This document shows, in pieces, positions 29,164 to 37,862 of a DNA stretch of 64,000 bases; position 1 is the stretch's first letter; every line of letters starts with the position of its first letter. Location: NCBI RefSeq assembly GCF_000716715.1, contig NZ_JNYJ01000065.1, forward strand, positions 1 through 64,000. The letters run 5' to 3'. The stretch comes from Dactylosporangium aurantiacum (lineage in GTDB: Bacteria > Actinomycetota > Actinomycetes > Mycobacteriales > Micromonosporaceae). Below the pieces are notes generated by a model. The model searched no databases and had not been told where the DNA came from. It saw only the letters and a list, made by a program, of their open reading frames with translations. The position numbers and the translations under genes are program-made.

Positions 29164-30198
29164 TTGAGCAGCGTGCTCGCCCTGTCGCCGACGCCGGCGC
29201 CCGACCCGACTCCGAGCTGCTCCAACAACGGCTTCTGCCAGTTCGTGTACGAGCAGACCAAGATCACCTGGCTGGCGGAGAGCAGCTACTGGATCCTGGT
29301 CAAGCCGTTGACCATCGTGATGATCATCGTCCTGGCGTTCCTGATCCGGGCGATCATCCACCGGGCGATCGACCGCCTGATCAAGCACACCATCTCCGAC
29401 AACGAGTCCGGCGGCTCGCTGCTGCGCCCGCTGCGCCGCCGGCTGCCCAACGCGCTGACCGCGCCGTGGGAGCGGCGCAACCAGCGGGCCCGCGCGCTCG
29501 GCTCGGTGCTGCGCAGCATCGCCTCGGCGGTGGTGTTCAGCATCTCCACGATGCTGGTGCTGGGCGAGCTCGGGCTCAACCTCGGCCCGCTGCTGGCCAG
29601 CGCCGGCATCGCCGGCCTGGCGATCGGCTTCGGCGCGCAGAACCTCGTGAAGGACTTCATCGCCGGACTGTTCATGCTGCTGGAGGACCAGTACGGCATC
29701 GGCGACGTGGTGGACATCGGCGAGACCGTCGGCACCGTCGAGGCGGTCGGGCTGCGGATCACCACCATCCGCGACGGCTCCGGCGTCGTCTGGTACGTGC
29801 GCAACGGCGAGATCGTCCGCGTCGGCAACAAGAGCCAGGGCTGGGCCGTGGTCAACATCGACGTGCCGGTCGGGTTCGTGGCGATCGACCAGGCCACCGC
29901 GGTGCTGCGCGACGCCGCCGCGACCGTCGCGGACGACCCCGACTTCGCCGAGGACCTCATCGACCCGCCGACCGTGCTGGGCGTGGAGCAGCTGACCGCC
30001 GAGGGCGCGGTGCTGCGCACGACGGTGAAGACGTCGACGGAGGCGCAGTGGCGGGTCGGCCGCGAGCTGCGCCGGCGGCTGACCGAGGCACTGGAGAAGG
30101 CGGGGATCGCCGCGCAGATCACGGCCTCGCGGATGTTCATCCGGCCGCCGACCGACACCGGCGCCGGCACGGACACCGGTCAGGGCGGCCCGACCTGA
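29164..30198 (+). CDS. MscS-family mechanosensitive channel
   Basis: The protein has 344 aa from TTG 29164, chosen because AAGGAG ends 6 bases upstream. A periplasmic N-terminus precedes three predicted helices. The pore-lining third helix and following beta domain are recognisable in LASAGIAGLAIGFGAQNLVKDFIAG and EDQYGIGDVVDIG. MscS channels open under membrane tension to release solutes. The C-terminal tail is acidic and Thr/Gly-rich. The gene appears monocistronic. Confidence 0.93.
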   Translation: MSSVLALSPTPAPDPTPSCSNNGFCQFVYEQTKITWLAESSYWILVKPLTIVMIIVLAFLIRAIIHRAIDRLIKHTISDNESGGSLLRPLRRRLPNALTAPWERRNQRARALGSVLRSIASAVVFSISTMLVLGELGLNLGPLLASAGIAGLAIGFGAQNLVKDFIAGLFMLLEDQYGIGDVVDIGETVGTVEAVGLRITTIRDGSGVVWYVRNGEIVRVGNKSQGWAVVNIDVPVGFVAIDQATAVLRDAAATVADDPDFAEDLIDPPTVLGVEQLTAEGAVLRTTVKTSTEAQWRVGRELRRRLTEALEKAGIAAQITASRMFIRPPTDTGAGTDTGQGGPT

Positions 30199-30442
30199 GG
30201 TTCCTTCGGCGGACGCCGTCGCGACTCTTTTGTCCGATCTTGCGGTCAGTTGCGCCCAGCCCACCGGGTAGGGTCGCGCATCGGGTGGCTATTCGGTTAT
30301 CGTCCGTTCGTTCAGGTGCATCGCTGCACGATGTCCCGGTCCGGCGCCGTCTGACCCCTCCCGGCGCCGGAGCAGACCGGTCCGGCCGCGCCCGCGAACG
30401 CTCGACGCCGCTGTCGTGACCGATGGAAAGGGGGCTCCGCCG

Positions 30443-31945
30443 GTGTCCGACCCCGACGAGTCCGCCGACCGCCCGGCCAGTGCGCGGGAGGTCCTCGCCG
30501 ACCGCGAGTACCGTGCCGTGTTCACCGCCAGCGCCCTGTCGTGGTTCGGTGACAGCACCGCGCGGGCCGCCATCATCGCGCTGGTCTATCTGCGCACGGA
30601 GTCGCCGATCGCGTCGGCGGCCGCGTTCGCGATCAGCTACCTGCCGTGGCTCGGCATCGGCGCGGTGCTCTCCGCGATCACCGAGCGCCACTCGTACCGC
30701 AAGATCATGATCCTGTCGGACCTGATCCGGCTGGGCATCATGACCGCGCTCGCCGTCTTCGGCGGCCTGCCGGTCGCCGCGCTGATCGGGCTGCTGTTCA
30801 TCAGCGCGCTGCTCAGCCCCCCGTTCGACAGCGCCCGCTCGGCCCTGCTGCCGCGCATCCTGCAGGGCGAGCGGTACGTGACCGCGCTGACCATGCAGCG
30901 CACGGCCGGCCAGTTCGCCCTCATCCTGGGCTACGCGGCCGGCGCCGCCCTCACCGCCGTCGACGCGCGCTACGCGCTGCTGCTCAACGCCGCCAGCTTC
31001 GGGGTCTCCGCCCTGCTGATCGCCGTCCGGGTGAAGGAGCGCACACCGAGCCTGACCGCCGACAAGCGCACCAACCTGATGCGCGAGACCGTCGAGGGCT
31101 ACACGGTGGTGTTCCGCTCCCCCGTGATGCGCTCGATCGCCCTGGTCGTGTTCTGCGGCGTCTGCTACGGCGTGGTCCCCGAGGGCCTCGCCGCCGCATG
31201 GTCCGCCGACCTCGCCGGCGGCCCCAACGCCGTCTACCTCGGCACGATCATGGTCGCCGCGGCGGTCGGCTTCGTCGCCGGCAGCATCGTGATGACCTGG
31301 CTGGTCAAGCCGCAGCGGCGCAACGCCTACATCCGGCCGTTCGCGCTCATCACGCCCCTGGCGCTGGTGCCGGCGCTGTTCGACCTCAACATCTACGGCG
31401 TCGTGGCCATGACGCTGATCTCCGGGGCGGCGCTGTCGGGCACGCTGCCGGTCACCAACAGCCTGTTCGTGCAGGTGCTGCCGCCGGCGTACCGGGCGCG
31501 CGCGTTCGGCGTGATGCAGAGCGGCGTCCATCTCGTGCAGGGCGGCGCGATCCTGTTCACCGGCTGGCTGGCCAGCCACTACCCGCTGCCGCAGGTCGTC
31601 GGCTACTTCGCGATCGCCGGCGTGGTGGTGATGGCGGTGATCGTCGCCACCTGGCCGGCGCAGGCCACGATCGCCGACGCGATCGCCGCCAACAAGGTGC
31701 GCGTCGCCGCCGACGAGCACTCCACCACCCCCGGCTCGAACGAGGACTTCGGCGAGGTCACCATCGACCTGGGCCGCGCGCCGCTGCCGACCCGCCGCCC
31801 GCGCCCGACGCCGGGGCCGGCGCAGCGCCGGGTCCCGGCGACCGAGCCGGCGGAGCACACGGTCGACCTCACCGAGCGCACCACGGAGCTCGGTGCGCTC
31901 CCGCCGCGCTCCTTGAGCCACGGTCGCGGCATAGTTGACGGGTGA
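30443..31945 (+). CDS. MFS transporter (MFS_3/EntS-like exporter)
   Basis: The protein has 500 aa from GTG 30443 (AAGGGGG 8 bases upstream). About 12 membrane helices lie between residues ~30 and 410. The start [30 protein letters not shown] and the signature [25 protein letters not shown] loop fit the EntS/MFS_3 group of exporters. A ~75-residue polar tail follows. The substrate is unknown. Its stop overlaps the start of the globin gene (GTGA), linking the two. Confidence 0.88.
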   Translation: MSDPDESADRPASAREVLADREYRAVFTASALSWFGDSTARAAIIALVYLRTESPIASAAAFAISYLPWLGIGAVLSAITERHSYRKIMILSDLIRLGIMTALAVFGGLPVAALIGLLFISALLSPPFDSARSALLPRILQGERYVTALTMQRTAGQFALILGYAAGAALTAVDARYALLLNAASFGVSALLIAVRVKERTPSLTADKRTNLMRETVEGYTVVFRSPVMRSIALVVFCGVCYGVVPEGLAAAWSADLAGGPNAVYLGTIMVAAAVGFVAGSIVMTWLVKPQRRNAYIRPFALITPLALVPALFDLNIYGVVAMTLISGAALSGTLPVTNSLFVQVLPPAYRARAFGVMQSGVHLVQGGAILFTGWLASHYPLPQVVGYFAIAGVVVMAVIVATWPAQATIADAIAANKVRVAADEHSTTPGSNEDFGEVTIDLGRAPLPTRRPRPTPGPAQRRVPATEPAEHTVDLTERTTELGALPPRSLSHGRGIVDG

Positions 31946-32361
31946 CGTCCACCCCGAACTTCTATGAGCTCGTCGGCGGCGAGCCGACGTTCCGCAAGCT
32001 GGTCGACGAGTTCTACGCCGGTGTGGCCGAGGACCCGATCCTGCGGCCCATGTACCCGGAGGAGGACCTCGGGCCGGCCAACGAGCGGTTCCGCCTGTTC
32101 CTGATCCAGTACTGGGGCGGCCCCGGCACCTACTCGGAGACCCGCGGCCACCCGCGGCTGCGGATGCGGCACGCTCCGTTCGTGGTCGGGCCCGCGCAGC
32201 GTGACGCGTGGCTGCGGCAGATGCGCCGGGCGGTCGACACGATCGCGCTGGAGCCGGAGCTCGAGGCCGTGCTGTGGGAGTACCTCGAGCGCGCCGCCCA
32301 CTTCATGGTCAACGCCCCGGACGACGCGCCGGCCGGTGGAATCGGACACATCGTGTCTTAA
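31942..32361 (+). CDS. glbO: Truncated haemoglobin, group II (GlbO type)
   Basis: The 139-aa protein starts at GTG 31942, overlapping the MFS stop by 4 bases. Group II residues are visible: Tyr25 (B10), the [11 protein letters not shown] segment with a CD1 tyrosine, proximal His77 in LRMRHAPF and the G8 tryptophan in AWLRQM. It binds haem and handles O2, NO or peroxide. Coupling to an exporter is unusual but may only reflect compact genome layout. Confidence 0.95.
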   Translation: MTSTPNFYELVGGEPTFRKLVDEFYAGVAEDPILRPMYPEEDLGPANERFRLFLIQYWGGPGTYSETRGHPRLRMRHAPFVVGPAQRDAWLRQMRRAVDTIALEPELEAVLWEYLERAAHFMVNAPDDAPAGGIGHIVS

Positions 32362-32435
32362 GTAACTTTCCTTCGTTAGCGGTGTATGCGCCCCATGTTG
32401 GGCGCTTCCCCGGTACTGACGAAGGAGCCGCACGT

Positions 32436-33689
32436 ATGCGCCGACGATTGCTCGCCGCCGCCGCAACCGCACTGGCCGCGATCGCGGTCGCCATCCCCGC
32501 CTCCGCCGCGCTGAACCACGCCGCGACCGTGTCGACGAACCCCGTCGACTACACCCCGAACGTCCTGGACGGCGAGGTGCGCGCGTTCGCGCTCGTCGGC
32601 GACGTGGTCGTGGTCGGCGGCGACTTCACCACCGTCGTGCCCGCGGGCAAGAAGGCCAAGCTCAAGCGCAAGAACATCTTCGCGTACCGGGCGACCACCG
32701 GCGAGATCCTGCCGTTCGCGCCGGAGGCCGACGACGTGGTCCTGTCGCTCGCCGCCGGGCCGAACAACACGGTGTACGCGGGCGGCGCGTTCCAGAAGAT
32801 CGGCGGCGGCGCGCAGCGCGGCATCGCGCAGCTCAGCCTGGCCGACGGCCGCCGGGTCCCGGCGTTCACCGGCGAGATCAACTGGGGTGACACCCGCAGC
32901 CTCGTGACGTTCGGCCCGTGGCTGTACGCGGCCGGCTCGTTCACCGCGATCGGCGGGCAGAAGCGGGCCGGGCTGGCCCGGCTCAACGCCACCAGCGGCT
33001 GGGCCGACGCGACGTTCGACGCGAAGCTCGCCGCGCCGAACCTGAGCCGGGTCAAGCTGGAGGACCTGGCGATCAGCCCCGACGGCAACCGCCTCGCCGC
33101 CGTCGGCGCGGTCGAGCAGGCGTTCGGCCAGTACCGGGCCCAGGTGGTCGTGATCGAGAACGCGGCCAACGCGGCCCGGCTCGCCGACTGGTACACCGAC
33201 GTCTACACCAAGCCGTGCCGGGCCGGGTTCGAGACATACCTGCGCGGCATCGACTTCGACCCGACCGGCACCTACGCGACGATCGTCTCCACCGGCCGCA
33301 AGTGGGGCGACCACCTCATGTGCGACACGGCGGCCCGCTTCGACCTGCGCGGCACCGGCCTGCACCGGCCCCTCTGGACGAACTGGACCGGCGGGGACTC
33401 GCTGTACTCGGTCGCGGACACCGGCGCCGCCGTCTACGTCGGCGGCCACCAGCGCTGGATGGACAACCCGTTCGGCCGGGAGACGGCGGGCAAGGGCGCG
33501 GTCAGCCGGCCGGGCATCGCCGCGATCAACCCGTCCACCGGCAAGGCCACCGCGTTCAACCCGAAGCGCGAGCCGCGCGGCGTCGGCGCCAGGGCCCTGC
33601 TCGCCACGCCGTACGGCCTGCTCGTCGGCTCCGACACGGAGAAGATCGGCGGCGAGTGGCACGCCCGCCTGGCGATGCTGCCCGTGTAA
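32436..33689 (+). CDS. secreted beta-propeller-like protein
   Basis: The protein has 417 aa from ATG 32436 (AAGGAG 8 bases upstream). An N-terminal signal peptide ends near ASAA (residue ~26). The mature part repeats units of the form VYAGGAFQKIGG / YAAGSFTAIGG / YVGGHQRW, as in delta-60/WD-like propellers found in actinobacterial exoproteins. No catalytic motif is visible. A strong terminator follows. Confidence 0.78.
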   Translation: MRRRLLAAAATALAAIAVAIPASAALNHAATVSTNPVDYTPNVLDGEVRAFALVGDVVVVGGDFTTVVPAGKKAKLKRKNIFAYRATTGEILPFAPEADDVVLSLAAGPNNTVYAGGAFQKIGGGAQRGIAQLSLADGRRVPAFTGEINWGDTRSLVTFGPWLYAAGSFTAIGGQKRAGLARLNATSGWADATFDAKLAAPNLSRVKLEDLAISPDGNRLAAVGAVEQAFGQYRAQVVVIENAANAARLADWYTDVYTKPCRAGFETYLRGIDFDPTGTYATIVSTGRKWGDHLMCDTAARFDLRGTGLHRPLWTNWTGGDSLYSVADTGAAVYVGGHQRWMDNPFGRETAGKGAVSRPGIAAINPSTGKATAFNPKREPRGVGARALLATPYGLLVGSDTEKIGGEWHARLAMLPV

Positions 33690-33705
33690 CACCACTCGCT
33701 GGTCC

Positions 33706-33735
33706 GGCCCCCGTCGCCCGACGGGGGCCGTTTTT
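33706..33735 (+). terminator. intrinsic terminator
   Basis: A perfect 10-bp stem GGCCCCCGTC/GACGGGGGCC (33706-33715 with 33720-33729) with a 4-base loop is followed by GTTTTT, 16 bp after the secreted-protein stop. Confidence 0.92.
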
Positions 33736-33869
33736 CGTCACCCGCCGTTTCTCGTCGGCCTCCCGGACAGCTCGCGGCGACGACCGGCCAATGTGGTCGC
33801 GCATCGATGCGGACCGCGACGCGGGCGAATAGGTTGGACCTACCGACGCCGATGGAGGACGAAGACCAG

Positions 33870-34817
33870 ATGGCATCGCAGGGCTACCGGGACTGGCTCA
33901 ACGCGGGCCGGCCGTACACGCTGATCCGCCCGGCAAAGGCGGTGCAGGCCGCGCTCCGCGGATACGGCCTCACCGTCTACGACTATCCGAACGACGCGCA
34001 CCTGCAGGCCAACACCCCCGAGGACCACACACCGTTCTCGGTCACGGGCTGGCCGGGGCCGAACAAGCGGTGGAAGGCCCGGGCCCTGGACGTCATGCCG
34101 CGCTCCGGCTCCGCCACCCACCGCAAGGAGAACGCCGACATCGCCCGGCAGCTGATCCGCGACCGCGACGCCGGCGTGGACGGCGCCATGTGGATCAAGT
34201 ACATCAACTGGACCGACGAGAACGGGACCTGCCGGCAGGAGCGGTGGATGGACGCCGCCCGCCCGCTCGCCCGCACCACCAGGTCGTCGACGGACAAGGG
34301 CCACATCCACATCTCGGGCCGGTCCGACGTCGACGACGACGACCGAGCCGACGGTTACGACCCGATGGCACGCCTGCAAGGAAGGGACTACAGCGTGGCC
34401 GACTCTCAGCTCATCGCCAACGCGGAGCGTGGCATCACCGCGCTCGTCGCCGGCACCGACCCGGTCCAGTTCGACTTCCCGTGGAACGAGCAGGCCAGTG
34501 AGGGATTCCCGAACCCGTTGCGCCAGATGACGGCGAAGCTGGACACGCTCATCGCCGCCGCGGCGGCCGACGAGACCCGCGACGTGGCGGCGGTCGCCGC
34601 GATCAACAGCCTCGTCGCCACGATCCAGACCGGTGGCGCGTCCATCTCCGCCGAGCCGATCATCGCGGCGATCGAGGCGGTGCGGGCCCAGACCCACGCC
34701 GAGGTCGTCCAGTTGCAGCAGGAGCTGGCCGCGGCCCGCGCCGAGAACCAGGAGCTGCGCGCGGCGCTGCAGGCGGCGAACGCCGGACGGCAGCCCGACA
34801 GCCTGTCGGCGGAGTAG
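33870..34817 (+). CDS. phage-type protein with peptidase-like and coiled-coil parts
   Basis: The protein has 315 aa from ATG 33870 (GGAGG upstream); an ATG at 33852 is possible. The first ~165 residues (GYRDWLNAGRPYTL, TPEDHTPFSVTGWPG, RALDVMP, KGHIHISGRSD) match a type I recall from actinophages and prophages. The spaced His/Asp residues suggest a metal-dependent peptidase-like fold. The C-terminal ~110 residues form a coiled coil (QLQQELAAARAENQELRAAL). It is a lone gene bracketed by strong terminators and next to tRNA-His. Confidence 0.65.
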   Translation: MASQGYRDWLNAGRPYTLIRPAKAVQAALRGYGLTVYDYPNDAHLQANTPEDHTPFSVTGWPGPNKRWKARALDVMPRSGSATHRKENADIARQLIRDRDAGVDGAMWIKYINWTDENGTCRQERWMDAARPLARTTRSSTDKGHIHISGRSDVDDDDRADGYDPMARLQGRDYSVADSQLIANAERGITALVAGTDPVQFDFPWNEQASEGFPNPLRQMTAKLDTLIAAAAADETRDVAAVAAINSLVATIQTGGASISAEPIIAAIEAVRAQTHAEVVQLQQELAAARAENQELRAALQAANAGRQPDSLSAE

Positions 34818-34857
34818 AACAGTTCAGCCCCGGTCCTCGGACCGGGGCTGAACTGTT
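34818..34857. terminator. very strong (bidirectional) terminator hairpin
   Basis: A perfect 19-bp inverted repeat (34818-34836 with 34839-34857), with AACAGTT/AACTGTT ends, starts immediately after the stop codon of the phage-type gene. Runs of A and T at its base make it usable from both sides, including for the convergent tRNA-His. Confidence 0.9.
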
Positions 34858-34867
34858 ACCTGCATGG

Positions 34868-34941
34868 GGTGACTGATGGGATTTGAACCCACGACACCCG
34901 GGACCACAACCCGGTGCTCTGCCAACTGAGCTACAGCCACC
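34868..34941 (-). tRNA. tRNA-His (anticodon GTG)
   Basis: The minus-strand cloverleaf carries the extra G-1 (complement of 34941) opposite C73, which is diagnostic for tRNA-His. It has anticodon loop TTGTGGT and T-arm GTGGGTTCAAATCCCAT. CCA is not encoded. Confidence 0.95.
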
Positions 34942-34957
34942 ATGAACGTGCTCGCCA

Positions 34958-34963
34958 ATAATA
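34958..34963 (-). promoter_or_regulatory. -10 box of tRNA-His promoter
   Basis: TATTAT on the minus strand lies 16 bp before the tRNA-His 5' end, inside an otherwise GC-rich gap. The -35 element is weak. Confidence 0.55.
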
Positions 34964-34993
34964 GGGCATGAGCACGGGGATCCGTCGAGCGGG

Positions 34994-35611
34994 TCAGTGC
35001 GTCTGAGTGTCGGTTTCCCGGCTCAGCTCCGCCGCGATCGCCTTGGCCGTCTCCACGTCCGGCCCCGGCAGCGGGACGAACAGGGTCCGGCGGTAGTACT
35101 CCAGCTCACGGATGCTCTCCCGGATGTCGGCGAGCGCCCGGTGCGCGAGGCCCTTCGGCGGCTGGCCGAAGTAGACCCGCGGGTACCAGCGACGGCACAG
35201 CTCCTTGATCGAGGAGACGTCGATCATCCGGTAGTGCAGGTGGTTGTCCAGCCGCGGCATGTCCCGCGCCAGGAACCCCCGGTCCGTGGCGATCGAGTTG
35301 CCGCACAGCGGCGCCGTGCGCGGGTCGGGCACGTGCGTGGTGATGTACCCCATGACGAGGTCCTCCGCCTCGGCCAGGGTGACCGCGGAGGCCCGCACCG
35401 CGTCGGTGAGCCCCGACTTGGCGTGCATGTCGCGCACCACGTCGAGCATGCCGTCGAGCTGCGCGTCCTCGGCGTGGATCACCACGTCGACGCCCTCGCC
35501 CAGCACGTTGAGATCCGGGTCCGTGACCAGCGCCGCCACTTCGATCAGCGCGTCCTTCCCCAGATCGAGCCCCGTCATCTCACAGTCGATCCAGACCAAA
35601 AGATCACCCAC
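34994..35611 (-). CDS. orn: Oligoribonuclease
   Basis: The protein has 205 aa from GTG 35611, supported by TAGGCT (complement of 35619-35624) exactly 7 bases upstream, a leaderless arrangement; an ATG at 35632 would lie before that -10 box. The DEDDh 3'-5' exonuclease residues are [11 protein letters not shown] (Asp, Glu), ATDRGFL (Asp) and the late [14 protein letters not shown] (His, Asp). Orn degrades RNA dinucleotides such as pGpG in the last step of RNA turnover. Confidence 0.96.
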   Translation of the reverse strand: MGDLLVWIDCEMTGLDLGKDALIEVAALVTDPDLNVLGEGVDVVIHAEDAQLDGMLDVVRDMHAKSGLTDAVRASAVTLAEAEDLVMGYITTHVPDPRTAPLCGNSIATDRGFLARDMPRLDNHLHYRMIDVSSIKELCRRWYPRVYFGQPPKGLAHRALADIRESIRELEYYRRTLFVPLPGPDVETAKAIAAELSRETDTQTH

Positions 35612-35773
35612 GCCCCACAGCCTAGTGTTCATCTGGCCGACTTCTCACACTCAATGACTCCTCGTTACCGTCATCCTCCGCGCGCGACGCACCTCCGCCG
35701 CTCCGGGCGCTGGTCACCGGCCCGGCCGTGCCACGTCCCGGCGTGGCGTGCCTCACGTTCCAGCCCCGCCCGG

Positions 35774-37570
35774 TCACCGCGGGCTGGCGGCCTCTTCCTG
35801 CTCGTCGACCTGCTCGTCGACCGCGACCGGCGCCCAGGTGAACTGCAGCTCGATCGGCGGCAGCGGCGGCAGCGGCGGCAGCGCGACCGGCCCGGGCCCG
35901 TCGTCGTCGAGGTCGGCGGGCGGGAGCGGCCGGTCGAGCTCGGACTCGGCCAGGGCCGTCTTGTCGGCCTGCTCTGGGGCTGGCTCGGTGGCGTCCGTCC
36001 GCGCGACGGTTGTCGCCGCCTCGTCCGGCTGGGGTTCCGGGGTTGCGGTGTCCGCTTCCGTGCCGGCAGCACTTCCCGCGACCGGGCTCTCGTCGATCAC
36101 CGCGGCCGCCTCTTCGGTCCCTTCTGTCTCTTCAGCCGCTTCGGCCGCTTCGGCCGCTTCCGTCGCTTCGGCCACTTCCGTCGCTTCGGCTGCTTCCGCT
36201 GCTTCGGTTGGCTCGGTTGCCTCGGTTGCCTCGGTTGCCTCGGTTGCCTCGGTTGCCTCGGTCACGACGACGCTGACCGTGGTGGCCCGGCCGTCGCTCC
36301 CGTCGGTCTGGTTGGCCACCGCGACCGTGACCGCCGCGTCGCGGTCCTTCGGCACGACCGGGTTGAGCAGCGCCGCGATCGGGTCCGACAGGGTCGACAG
36401 GTTGCGGCGCAGCCCGGCCCGCGGGCCGCCCTTGGTCGGCTGGGACGGCAGCGTCGGCAGCACCAGCCGCTCCCCGGCCCGCCGCGGCGGCCAGGCGAGG
36501 ACCAGCAGCGCCAGCAGGAACACCGCCGTGCCGAGCATGAGCAGCCCACCGGCCGTCGGCCCGAGCCACGCCGGCGCGAGCCGGGCCGTGACCGCCGCGT
36601 CGATGCCGGCGGAGCCGTCCGCGTTCATCACCACGAGCGCCAGGTGCCGCCCCCGCAGCGCCGACGGCGACCAGGTCAGCCGCGCCGCGCCGGCGACCGT
36701 GACGCTCTTCGCCGACCAGAACGCCTGCGCCGCCGGCCCCGCACCCCCCGCCGCCGGACCCGCGGCATTCGGGCCGGCGGCGGTGTTCGAGCCCGCCGGG
36801 TCCGAACCGGCAGGCTCCGAGCCGCCCGGAGTCGACGCGCCCGGATCGGCGGCGGCCGCGCCAGGGTCGCTCGTGCTCGGGCCGGTCGCGCCGGGATCGG
36901 CGCCGGTCGCGTTCGGGTCGCCGGCGGCCGCGTTCCCGTCCGAGCCGGCCGCGCCGGAGCCGGCCGTGTTCGGGTCACCGGCGGCCGCGTTCGCGCCGGA
37001 GCCGGTCGTGTTCGGGTCACCGGCGGCCGTCCCCTGCCCGCCCGTGGTGGCACCGGACCCGCCGGTCGACGCGTTCGGGTCGGCCGCCGCGCCGGGGTCG
37101 CCCGCGCCCGGGTCGGCGGGGACGACGCCGGGGTTGCCCTGCCGGCCGGCCGCCCCACCGGCGGAGGCCGCCGCGGCGCGGGTCTCGACCTCGGTCAGTT
37201 CGACGGGCAGCGGACCGCGGGCCAGCCGCACCCGCGACACCTGGGCCTGGACCTGCCCGCCGAGGTACCGCCGCACCGCCGCGTCCGGCGCCAGCCCGAC
37301 GAACAGGGGGCCGCCGGAGCCGACCGCCGACAGGCTGAGCGTCGTCTGCCCACCCCGCGCGAACGGCGCGTCGGCTCGCAGCAGCGCGTCGATGTCCGGC
37401 ACCACCACCGCGCGCCCGCTGGAACGCAGCCGCTCCAGCCGCGCCGTGAACGTGTCGTCAGCGGCACGGTGCTCCATGGCCACCCTGAGTCCGCCACCGG
37501 CAAGCGCCAGCGGCACCGCGATGAGCAGCAGCAGCGCGCCGACACCTGCCCGAACCAGACGCACGACCAT
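35774..37570 (-). CDS. membrane-anchored protein with repeat-rich linkers
   Basis: The protein has 598 aa from ATG 37570. An N-terminal membrane helix precedes a ~90-residue extracellular domain (VVVPDIDALLRADAPFARGGQT, GPLFVGLAP, VRRYLGG) of a type widespread in actinobacteria. A ~150-residue Gly/Ala/Pro/Asn linker with AGDPNT-like repeats follows, then a second predicted domain and a second membrane helix (GGLLMLGTAVFLLALLVLAW). The cytoplasmic tail contains TEA/EA tripeptide repeats and a Pro-rich end. Function is unknown. Confidence 0.72.
   Translation of the reverse strand: MVVRLVRAGVGALLLLIAVPLALAGGGLRVAMEHRAADDTFTARLERLRSSGRAVVVPDIDALLRADAPFARGGQTTLSLSAVGSGGPLFVGLAPDAAVRRYLGGQVQAQVSRVRLARGPLPVELTEVETRAAAASAGGAAGRQGNPGVVPADPGAGDPGAAADPNASTGGSGATTGGQGTAAGDPNTTGSGANAAAGDPNTAGSGAAGSDGNAAAGDPNATGADPGATGPSTSDPGAAAADPGASTPGGSEPAGSDPAGSNTAAGPNAAGPAAGGAGPAAQAFWSAKSVTVAGAARLTWSPSALRGRHLALVVMNADGSAGIDAAVTARLAPAWLGPTAGGLLMLGTAVFLLALLVLAWPPRRAGERLVLPTLPSQPTKGGPRAGLRRNLSTLSDPIAALLNPVVPKDRDAAVTVAVANQTDGSDGRATTVSVVVTEATEATEATEATEATEPTEAAEAAEATEVAEATEAAEAAEAAEETEGTEEAAAVIDESPVAGSAAGTEADTATPEPQPDEAATTVARTDATEPAPEQADKTALAESELDRPLPPADLDDDGPGPVALPPLPPLPPIELQFTWAPVAVDEQVDEQEEAASPR
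36215..36259. repeat. five perfect 9-bp repeats coding TEA
   Basis: GGTTGCCTC occurs five times in tandem (36215-36259). It is the most regular part of a degenerate 9-bp repeat tract (about 36130-36259) inside the coding region on the minus strand. The unit is a multiple of three, so copy-number change would keep the frame. Confidence 0.9.
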
Positions 37571-37862
37571 GGCAGCGGCCCCTTCCCCCAGCGATCCGAA
37601 GCCGACAATACCGGCAAAAATCCGGCGAATTACCCTCTTTCCTCCAAACCCACTGATCGACGCTGAAATAGGCGCTCGACGGGCAGCGTCCAGCACAGAT
37701 ACGCCAGAACACCGCCCGCGCACCACCGGCCAAGCCGCGGGCACGGACAGGCCAGGACACCGCGCGCATCACCGGCCGGGCCGCGCACACGCACGGGTCA
37801 GCACACCGCCCGGAAACCCCTGACCGGGCCGCGCGCTCGAACGGGCACCACGCCCGCGACCG
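37571..37862. other. 292-bp gap with imperfect direct repeats
   Basis: Between two minus-strand genes, 37690-37860 contains diverged copies of ACACCGC/GGCCGGGCCGCGC segments spaced ~50 bp apart. I see no gene; the promoter of the 35774-37570 gene should lie near 37580-37650. Confidence 0.4.

Noticed and set aside
35748..37823. Long plus-strand open frames over the repeat-rich membrane protein
   Set aside because: They are Ser/Ala/Pro-only translations of the complementary strand without start signals; the minus-strand product has signal/TM segments and a conserved domain.
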